The notes below the pieces were generated by a model, which saw only the letters and a list, made by a program, of their open reading frames with translations, ran no database searches and was not told the origin of the DNA. A DNA stretch of 64,000 nucleotides from Herpetosiphon llansteffanensis (lineage in GTDB: Bacteria; Chloroflexota; Chloroflexia; Chloroflexales; Herpetosiphonaceae). Shown here one piece after another: positions 1 through 7,103 of the stretch (within the stretch, counting starts at the first letter, position 1; the number at the start of each line of letters is the position of its first letter). Position numbers and translations under genes: made by a program. The stretch is taken from positions 62,001 to 126,000 of the forward strand of contig NZ_PUBZ01000081.1 of the NCBI RefSeq assembly GCF_003205875.1, in the 5' to 3' direction.

Positions 1-1
1 G

Positions 2-2536
2 ACTCAAGTATCAACCCAGTGGAACGATGTTATTGTGCATGACCTTTTGCATTACCCCCAGCGTTTAGCCCAACACCACACGTGGTCAACCGTGATTGCC
101 GAGGCTGGTGGGTTGGAGCAGTTGCGCCAGCAATTGCTTGAATTTCCGCTCAAAGCCAAGCAACGGCGGGTGCTTGAGGTTATTTTGGCCCATCCTGAAG
201 CGTCGGTGGTGCGTTACACCGATCTGTTAGCAATGCATCACGCGACCTTTCATCGCCAGCAAAATGCGCTATGTCAGAGCTTAAGTAGTTTTCTGAATGC
301 CCAGTATTCCCAACCTGAAGTTCTTGCTGCAACCTCAGAGCCTGCGCCATCGGCACATGTTGCGCTTCCTTGGACGAGTTTTGTGGGCCGCCAAGCAGAT
401 ATTGAAACGTTGTCCACGCTTCTAACCAACGGGAGCCGCTGGATTAGTTTGGTTGGTACTGGTGGGGTTGGCAAAACTCGTTTGGCCCTTGAGTTGGCTC
501 AGCATTGGCTTGGTTTAGATTCGATTGAGATCCATGTTTTACGCTTTGCCGATGTGCAACGATTTGAGGATGTTGGCTTGGCCTGTGCGCAACAGTTGCA
601 AGTATCGATTCAAGCAGAACAATCGCTGGAACATGCGCTTCAGCATTTTTTCGCACAGCGGCGCAGTTTGGTGATTCTTGATAATTTGGAGCATCTTCCG
701 GCTGCTGGCGAGTGGTTCGCTACACTTTTTGCTGAGGTGGCGCAACTGCAAGTGCTTGCTACCAGTAGGGTGCGGTTAAATGTGGCAAAGGAAGTAATCT
801 ACGAAGTCGATGTCTTGGCGTATCCACCGCCTGCACCCAATATGGACCATGTGCGCAGCTATCCAGCAGTGCAGCTCTGTCTCGATCGGCTAGAAGCGGT
901 GCGGCTCATTGATCGCGACGACGAGCAATTGTTAGAGTGGGTTGGCCAGATTTGCCATCAGGTTGCAGGCTTGCCGCTGGCAATTGAGTTAGTCGCGGCC
1001 CGAGCTGCTGAGTATTCGCTGGATGCGATTGTGGCGGCGATTCGGACTGATCTTGGCTTGCTTGCAGACGGGCCGCTCGATGTTGATCTGCGCCAACAAA
1101 CGATGGCGGCCACGATTGGCTGGAGCTATCGCTTGTTACCAGCGGAAACCCAAGCGATTCTACAACAATTAAGCGTCTTTCAGGCTGGCTGGGATGTCGC
1201 GGCAGCGGCGGCAGTGTGTGGTGGTGAGCAGGAACTAATTGATGATCACTTGGCTTTGCTTTTAGATAATCACTTAATTACCCAAGTGCAAGGCCATAGG
1301 TATCAAACCTATGCAATTTTAGAGCCGATTCGCCAATATGTATGGGCTTTGCTTGATAGCATAAACCAGCAGCAACTCCGGCTACGCCATTGTGATTATT
1401 ATACTGCGTTGGTCTTGCCTAGCGAAGATTTATTGGTTGGCCCAGATTATGCATTGTGGAGCAAATTACTTCACGAAGCTTACCCAAATATTCAATTGGC
1501 TTTGCATACAGCGCGCAATGAGCCAGAACCGTTGCGTTTGTGGCAATTACTGGCGGCACTCTATCGTTTTTGGTGGCAAGAAGATTTGATCGTTGAAGCT
1601 CAGGCATGGATTATGCCGCAAGTGCCATTTTTATTGCAAACGAGTCAATATTCCTATTGGCAGGCACGCGCTTTGTATACGACCTTAATTTTTGGGCTAA
1701 AAGATACACCAACCTATTCGCGTGAATCGACCTTTCACTATTTAGTCCAGCTTGCCCAAATTCATCAATTTAAGCTGATTGAAGCCAAAGCTAAAAATTT
1801 CTATGCAATTATGATTCGAACTAGCAAGAAAACAAACCAAGTTAATGCCTTATTAATGGATGCGATTAATATCTATCGTGAAATTGACGATACAGTTAAT
1901 ATTTTATCGCCAATGCTTAATTATGGTAATTCGATGTATGGATTGAAACGTTTAGATGAGGCGTATCAGATTTATGCAGAACTACTAGAAAAATTTAAGC
2001 AAAATGGTGACTATGATGGCATTCATACAAGTATGAAGAATATGGCCATTATGTGTATCTACTTGGAACGTTACACTGAAGCTGAAGATATTATTCTTGA
2101 TATGCTCAAAGAAGAAAATATTGGCCAGAATTTAATCCAATATAATTTACTCTATATGTTCTTAATTAAAGTCTATTTTTTCTTGGGCGATTACCAGAAA
2201 ATGCATGCCTGTGCCCAGAATATTTATCCTTTGGCAATTGATAATACAATTTTTATTGGCCGTGTGCTTACAATTTGCGAATCGATAATCTATTTAGCTA
2301 TAAATAAAGAATATTACCCGCTTGTTCTAAGTATGTATACCTATATGCTCAACGCCATTCATGTAGAGCAGTATACAACTGAATGGTTTCAATATGAATT
2401 TATTGATCAAACAAGAATCGTTTTGGCACAATACTATGAAAATCTTGAATTTATTCCAGATGAAGATTTTGTGCTCGATTATCATAGTTTTAACGATACG
2501 ATGAATTATTATATTAAGCTCATCTATGGATTTTGA
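2..2536 (+). CDS. STAND (NB-ARC-like) ATPase with N-terminal ATFHR module, 5' end probably outside window
   Basis: Large signalling ATPase of the STAND class, presumably cytoplasmic. Numbering from the GTG at position 35: N-terminal helical, HTH-like module with the motif ATFHR (70-74); Walker A GTGGVGKT (141-148); Walker B LVILDNLE (212-219); sensor-like LATSR (241-245); GLPLA (312-316); then a long alpha-helical TPR-like region to residue 833. The frame is open to the first base of the window, and the upstream residues (TQVSTQWNDVIV) align with the N-terminus of the next gene, so the real start probably lies upstream of the window; GTG at 35 is the only internal candidate. The last third is clearly more AT-rich than the ATPase part. 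Such proteins usually act as ligand-gated switches or regulators; the ligand and target are unknown. Confidence 0.8.
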   Translation, partial: TQVSTQWNDVIVHDLLHYPQRLAQHHTWSTVIAEAGGLEQLRQQLLEFPLKAKQRRVLEVILAHPEASVVRYTDLLAMHHATFHRQQNALCQSLSSFLNAQYSQPEVLAATSEPAPSAHVALPWTSFVGRQADIETLSTLLTNGSRWISLVGTGGVGKTRLALELAQHWLGLDSIEIHVLRFADVQRFEDVGLACAQQLQVSIQAEQSLEHALQHFFAQRRSLVILDNLEHLPAAGEWFATLFAEVAQLQVLATSRVRLNVAKEVIYEVDVLAYPPPAPNMDHVRSYPAVQLCLDRLEAVRLIDRDDEQLLEWVGQICHQVAGLPLAIELVAARAAEYSLDAIVAAIRTDLGLLADGPLDVDLRQQTMAATIGWSYRLLPAETQAILQQLSVFQAGWDVAAAAAVCGGEQELIDDHLALLLDNHLITQVQGHRYQTYAILEPIRQYVWALLDSINQQQLRLRHCDYYTALVLPSEDLLVGPDYALWSKLLHEAYPNIQLALHTARNEPEPLRLWQLLAALYRFWWQEDLIVEAQAWIMPQVPFLLQTSQYSYWQARALYTTLIFGLKDTPTYSRESTFHYLVQLAQIHQFKLIEAKAKNFYAIMIRTSKKTNQVNALLMDAINIYREIDDTVNILSPMLNYGNSMYGLKRLDEAYQIYAELLEKFKQNGDYDGIHTSMKNMAIMCIYLERYTEAEDIILDMLKEENIGQNLIQYNLLYMFLIKVYFFLGDYQKMHACAQNIYPLAIDNTIFIGRVLTICESIIYLAINKEYYPLVLSMYTYMLNAIHVEQYTTEWFQYEFIDQTRIVLAQYYENLEFIPDEDFVLDYHSFNDTMNYYIKLIYGF

Positions 2537-2590
2537 TATGCTTGATAGGATTAGACCCGATGAGCTGGATAAACGTTCGGCCATGAATGG

Positions 2591-3406
2591 ATGGAACTTG
2601 TGATGCAATTGACCGAGGATCTTGTGGCAGATTTAATTTTTGCCCCAGAACAGATTGCCAAGCAACCCCAACTTGCCCAATTTGTGCAGGCTTGTGGTGG
2701 GATTCAACAATGCTATGCACTGTTACAAACGCTGCCGCTCAATGAGGCTGAGCGGCGGTTATTGCAGCTGATTTTGGCTCAACCAGGGGCTTCAGTTGAT
2801 TTCTATTTGCAACAGTTGCATATTCATAAAGCAACCTTTCATCGCCATCAGCGCAAACTGTTGCATAATTTGACCAATGGCCTGAATCAACAACGCGTGC
2901 TGCAAACGCCACATTCGTGGTTTGCCCTGTTGCAACAAGCTACCAACTTGCCTGCGGCTCCAAGCGTTGATCGGGCTGGCATGGCTTATCGCCGCATCCA
3001 GCACTTATTTGAGCAAGGTGTGCGCTTAATTAATGTGGTTGGTGATGATCAGCCACGCCAACAAGCTTTAGTGCTGAATTTTGCCCACGATTGTGGTGCT
3101 AGCTTTAATGATGGCTGTTTATGGCTTGATTTAACTGGCAATTCGTCGCAAGCACTTAGCCAGCATTTGCTGGCTAAGGTTCAAGCTACGCCCAGCCTAA
3201 GTCCGACAGAATTATTACATGTATTTCAAACGCGCCAAACAGTATTGATTTTAGCGGACTATCAAACGCATCCTGATGATCCGCTTTGGTTGCGGCGCTT
3301 GCTTGAAATTGCGCCGAATTTGGTTGTGATCTGCACCAGTAGCCAGCGTTTGAAACTGTATGGTGAGTTTTTAGTCCCAATTGGCACGCCATCAGTGAGT
3401 GCATGA
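2591..3406 (+). CDS. Truncated paralogue of the preceding STAND ATPase, P-loop degenerate
   Basis: The 271-residue product repeats the N-terminal module of the preceding gene, including KATFHRHQRKLL (80-91), followed by a segment resembling an NB-ARC domain. The Walker A position reads VVGDDQPRQQ rather than GxxGxGKT, and the Walker B-like strand is VLILADYQ. The protein ends just after the LVVICTSSQRL strand, with no GLPLA and no TPR region. It is therefore a pseudo-ATPase or a decaying copy; the frame is intact over the whole length. It lies 54 bp after the upstream gene and may be cotranscribed. The start could be ATG 2591 or ATG 2603; neither has a good ribosome binding site. Confidence 0.65.
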   Translation: MELVMQLTEDLVADLIFAPEQIAKQPQLAQFVQACGGIQQCYALLQTLPLNEAERRLLQLILAQPGASVDFYLQQLHIHKATFHRHQRKLLHNLTNGLNQQRVLQTPHSWFALLQQATNLPAAPSVDRAGMAYRRIQHLFEQGVRLINVVGDDQPRQQALVLNFAHDCGASFNDGCLWLDLTGNSSQALSQHLLAKVQATPSLSPTELLHVFQTRQTVLILADYQTHPDDPLWLRRLLEIAPNLVVICTSSQRLKLYGEFLVPIGTPSVSA

Positions 3407-3454
3407 TCAAAACAACGATTATTTCGCAGCTAAATGCTGTTCGAGGAGCTAGCC

Positions 3455-3976
3455 ATGATTTTGCCCAAGGAGCGCGACCAGCGCCTGATTACGATTCGCC
3501 GTGGTGGCACACTGAGCGACCATGACCATCGGCTGCTTGCGCTTTGGGCGGCTGCATGTGCTGGCCATGTGCTTGGCTACTTTGAGCAAGCGCAGCCCGA
3601 CGATCAGCGACCTCGCCATGCCTTAGCCCAACTTGAGGCATGGGTGCGCGGGGAGTGTAGCATGAGCGAAGCCCGCGCTGCTGGTGGCCATGCCAATGCT
3701 GCTGCGCGTGGTTTGAGCGGAGCGGCACGCTTTGCTGGCTTCGCTGCTGCGCAGGCGGCCTTAGTTGCCCATGTTGCTGCCCATAATCTTGGCGCTGCGG
3801 CCTATGCAATTAAGGCGGTGCGCGCGGCAGCAGCCAAGGGCGCTGAGGATGAGGATGGGCGGCAAGAGTGTGCTTGGCAGCGGGCGCAATTGCCTGCAAC
3901 CTTACGCGAGTTTGTGCTGGAAGATCAACGCACTCGTAATTCAATTTGCTGGTGGGTATTTGATTTTAGCGCTTGA
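3455..3976 (+). CDS. Imm-5-like putative immunity protein
   Basis: Alanine-rich helical protein of 173 residues resembling the Imm-5-like family of predicted immunity proteins. Visible family features: DHRLLALWAAACAGHVL near the N-terminus, PDDQRPRHALAQLEAWVRGE, repeated Ala-rich helices with ARAAGGHANAAAR, and AHVAAHNLGAAAYAIKAVRAA. ATG 3455 is preferred over the upstream ATG at 3434 because GAGGAG sits 6 nt before it. It follows the truncated STAND gene by 48 bp. No toxin or polymorphic-toxin gene is visible next to it, so it is either an orphan immunity gene or does something else in this family. The middle of the gene is more GC-rich than its neighbours. Confidence 0.65.
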   Translation: MILPKERDQRLITIRRGGTLSDHDHRLLALWAAACAGHVLGYFEQAQPDDQRPRHALAQLEAWVRGECSMSEARAAGGHANAAARGLSGAARFAGFAAAQAALVAHVAAHNLGAAAYAIKAVRAAAAKGAEDEDGRQECAWQRAQLPATLREFVLEDQRTRNSICWWVFDFSA

Positions 3977-4117
3977 TGGCTACCTCCCAGCCCTCGTGAG
4001 TCGTTCCTATGAACTGCTGTGAACATGCTGCGAATATGCGCTAAATCTGCTGTTTTAGTCAATGGTTGTTTGATACAGTAGTTGCATACTTGAATTGATT
4101 AAAAGTGAGGAACGAGC

Positions 4118-5239
4118 ATGCGACGAATGATGGTGGGTTTATTGGTTGGCATCGTGGCGCTGAGTGGTCAGATTCAGGCCAAACCGCAGGGCGAGGTGAT
4201 TGATCCGGCAGTTGTTGGCTATCCACAACGCATGGTGGCCTTTGGCGATTCAATTACGCGTGCGTTTCTGGCCGATGGTAATCCAAATAATATTGCTGAT
4301 CAGCCGCAGTATAGTTGGGCAACTGGTACAAGCTCCGAAGTGAACAGTTTGGCCGAGCAGATTCGCACGGCGACTGGCAATCTGACTGCTACTAATGCTG
4401 CTGCTTCTGGCGCAAGTATGAATGCCTTGGTTGGCCAAGTTAATGCAGCTACTTCTGCTGATGCGCAGTATGCCACGATTTTAATCGGGGCGAATGATGT
4501 GTGTCGTTCCAACGAAGCTGCCATGACCAGCGTGGCCGATTATCGGGCGCAACTTGTCAGTGGCTTGAATCAATTAACCACCAATGAGCCAGAAGCCCGC
4601 ATATTCGTTGCTAGCATTCCCGATGTGTTTAAGGTCTGGCAAACGTTCAAAGATAACCCCACTGCGCGCGCAATTTGGAATCAATTTGGGGTTTGTCAGG
4701 CGATGTTTGCCAACCCCGAATCAACCGCCCCCACTGATATGGAGCGTCGGCAGCGTGTTCGTCAGCGCATTATCGATTTCAATAGCCAATTAAGCGAAGT
4801 CTGTAGCGGCTATTTACGCTGTCGTTTTGATCAAAATCTCTTGTTCAATTCAGCAATTTCGCCAACCTTGGTCACCGCCGATTTTTATCACCCGTCGATT
4901 GCTGGGCAACGAACATTGGCCAGCAACCTTGCCCAAGCCTCGTTTGATTTTACTGATCAAACAGCGCCAGTTTCAAACGTCACATTTAGCCAAACCCAAG
5001 GAACATGGTTGGCAACGCTCAGCGCGACCGATAATCGCGGCGTGCGTGGCTTGGAATATCGCTTGCCCAGCCAAACAACTTGGACTCGCTATACCCAGCC
5101 GATCGAGGTGGACGACCAAGCAACAATTATTGTGCGTGCGGTTGATATTAACGGCAATAGCGAAGGCTCACGCGCTTGGAGCGTCCCAGCTGCTGCAAGC
5201 TATAGCGTATTTATGCCTTTGGTAAAATTCAATCAATAA
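4118..5239 (+). CDS. Secreted SGNH/GDSL hydrolase
   Basis: Exported esterase/lipase of the SGNH superfamily. A signal peptide occupies roughly residues 1-22. Block I is FGDSITRAF with the nucleophile Ser45, block III is GAND (124-127, Asn126), and block V is DFYHP with Asp255 and His258, so the catalytic set is complete. After the catalytic domain (to about 275) comes a beta-rich Ig-like segment of about 85 residues (TLSATDNRGVRGLEYRL...VRAVDINGNSEGS). The protein ends in YSVFMPLVKFNQ, a hydrophobic tail. GAGGAAC lies just before the ATG. The substrate cannot be predicted. The 3' end overlaps that of the convergent gene by 11 bp. Confidence 0.85.
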   Translation: MRRMMVGLLVGIVALSGQIQAKPQGEVIDPAVVGYPQRMVAFGDSITRAFLADGNPNNIADQPQYSWATGTSSEVNSLAEQIRTATGNLTATNAAASGASMNALVGQVNAATSADAQYATILIGANDVCRSNEAAMTSVADYRAQLVSGLNQLTTNEPEARIFVASIPDVFKVWQTFKDNPTARAIWNQFGVCQAMFANPESTAPTDMERRQRVRQRIIDFNSQLSEVCSGYLRCRFDQNLLFNSAISPTLVTADFYHPSIAGQRTLASNLAQASFDFTDQTAPVSNVTFSQTQGTWLATLSATDNRGVRGLEYRLPSQTTWTRYTQPIEVDDQATIIVRAVDINGNSEGSRAWSVPAAASYSVFMPLVKFNQ

Positions 5240-6971
5240 TAATCTCGCCCAGTTCATAGGTATCGTTCGCTGCATCAAGCAGCATGCGCTGGCCACTCAG
5301 ATCATACCAACCAACAATAACTTTATAGCGACCTGCTGGCAATGGCGCTGCCAAATCAATCGCTAGCAGGTCGGATTGAGCTTGATCAATTGGCCAATAT
5401 TGGCTTGCAGGGTTGGTTGGGCTATCAGTTTGGGCTACCAAATTCCCAGCCTGATCGAGCACATGGATAAAGCGAATTAAGCTCGGCAAAGGCTGCTTGG
5501 TTTGCCAGCGCAGAGCAACCAACAGTTGGTTTTGGGCATGGCCCGGTAATTCAAGTCCGGTTAATTGAATTCCATTTTGCCAGCCAATGCTGAGCTGTTG
5601 GCTAAATTGCAGTGGTTTGTTCTCAATCTGCCACCAATCGCCAAGTTTACGATGCTGCAAGGCCAATTCTGGAATTGCTTGGAGCGCATAGACCTGGCGA
5701 CCTTGGGCCAATTGATCGCGAATCCGTTGCTGATCGGCCTGAAAGCTAAATTCGAGGTCGGGGCGTTGCTGCTCAACCGCTTGCAGATAGCGCAAACTTT
5801 CGATGCTCCAGCCGTCGCCAATCACCAGGCTGTGCGCGACAAGTGGCTCAGCCAAGCGCTGGCGGGCAATTTGTTCAATCTGGGCTGTGTTGCTAGATTG
5901 AATTTGGGGCAAGTTTTGCCATGCTAGCCATGCGCCGATAGCGCAAGCTGCGGCTAAACTCCAGCGTGGCCACGGCACATGCGCCAGCCCAAAGCCAATC
6001 AACAAGGCTTGCACAACATAGGCTCCCAGCCCAAAAACCGCCAAATCATCGACGAAATAGGCCAAGCAAAAGCCCAAAATGCTGCAATAACTACCAGCAA
6101 GCATGATTGCAATTGGTCGTTGTTGCCGCCAACAGTGCCAAAACCCATAGCAAGCCAAACCAAAGCCGAGCCAGGTTAATTGGGGGCCAAAAAGTCCGAC
6201 TTGCACTGCAACGAAGCGCTGCCAGGCTTGGTTGGCTGCTCGCTGTGGGTCAAACCATGCGCCACCAGCACTGCCAAGCAGATACTCAGCCAACACGGCC
6301 CAACCATTTTGCCAAGCAGGTGCGCGCCAAACAATATACACATATGGGACAAAACTGATTAATCCAGCAGCGATGGCTAGCAGGATTTGGCGTACCGTTG
6401 GTCGTCGTTGCCAACCTGCGGCGATCAGCATCCATGGCAGCAAAAAGAGGCTGCTGCGATGATGTCCAAGCATCAGGCCTGCGGCCAGCCCAAGCCAGCA
6501 AAATGCCACTTGCTGTTGCCGCCAAGCCAGAATCAGCCAGATTGTGCCAACCTGCAGCAACACCGCAAAGGCATAAATTTCGGCATGAGTTGCTTGTTGC
6601 CAAAAGGTTGCAGATAGCCCCAAAATTGCTGCGCAAGCCCAAGCCCAGCGTTGAGCCAGCCCAAGTTTCAGGGCAATTTGCGCAACGATCGTTAAACTCA
6701 GGGCAGCAGCAAAGGCCGAAAAGAGATTAACCCGCCAAGCAATGCTGCCAAATGGCACGATGTTGCTCCACAGCCATGTCACGAGACTATACAGGGGATA
6801 GCCAGTGCTATGCGCAATCTCAAGGGTTGGGCCAACCCGTTGAAATTCGGCAGTATCGCCGCCACCGAGGCCTGGCAGCAGGGTTAGGCTATAGAGCAGG
6901 AATGCAGCGCCAAAGAGCAGCCACGCACCAACATTGCGATCAAACTTTATGTGTTTCACTGAATTTTGCAT
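5229..6971 (-). CDS. DUF2723-type polytopic membrane protein, glycosyltransferase-like
   Basis: Integral membrane protein of 580 residues with about ten hydrophobic segments in the first 360 residues. The N-terminal loop GGGDTAEFQRVGPTLEIAHS followed by TGYPLYSLV and RVNLFSA is the signature of the DUF2723 family, which is related to GT-C glycosyltransferases; the acidic first loop probably forms the active site. The C-terminal 200 residues form a soluble, probably extracytoplasmic domain with beta-rich segments (LLVALRWQTKQPLPSLIRFIHVLDQAGNLVAQ). It probably transfers a lipid-linked sugar, but donor and acceptor are unknown. It is convergent with the SGNH hydrolase, overlapping by 11 bp. Confidence 0.7.
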   Translation of the reverse strand: MQNSVKHIKFDRNVGAWLLFGAAFLLYSLTLLPGLGGGDTAEFQRVGPTLEIAHSTGYPLYSLVTWLWSNIVPFGSIAWRVNLFSAFAAALSLTIVAQIALKLGLAQRWAWACAAILGLSATFWQQATHAEIYAFAVLLQVGTIWLILAWRQQQVAFCWLGLAAGLMLGHHRSSLFLLPWMLIAAGWQRRPTVRQILLAIAAGLISFVPYVYIVWRAPAWQNGWAVLAEYLLGSAGGAWFDPQRAANQAWQRFVAVQVGLFGPQLTWLGFGLACYGFWHCWRQQRPIAIMLAGSYCSILGFCLAYFVDDLAVFGLGAYVVQALLIGFGLAHVPWPRWSLAAACAIGAWLAWQNLPQIQSSNTAQIEQIARQRLAEPLVAHSLVIGDGWSIESLRYLQAVEQQRPDLEFSFQADQQRIRDQLAQGRQVYALQAIPELALQHRKLGDWWQIENKPLQFSQQLSIGWQNGIQLTGLELPGHAQNQLLVALRWQTKQPLPSLIRFIHVLDQAGNLVAQTDSPTNPASQYWPIDQAQSDLLAIDLAAPLPAGRYKVIVGWYDLSGQRMLLDAANDTYELGEIIID

Positions 6972-7054
6972 TAGATAGTCGTGCCAACTGCTTCTCGCCT
7001 ACGATTATCAGCGGGGCTTGGGTTGATGTCAAGCGGCCCACATTGGCGACGACA

Positions 7055-7090
7055 GAACGCCGCAACTGCACTCTCACAATTGCGGCGTTC
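7055..7090 (-). terminator. Hairpin after the leftward STAND gene
   Basis: An 11-bp inverted repeat, GAACGCCGCAA and TTGCGGCGTTC, with a 14-nt loop directly follows the stop codon of the leftward gene ending at 7104. No U-run follows on that strand, so it may be an mRNA 3' end structure rather than a classical terminator. Confidence 0.4.
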
Positions 7091-7103
7091 CAGGATTGAG
7101 GGA

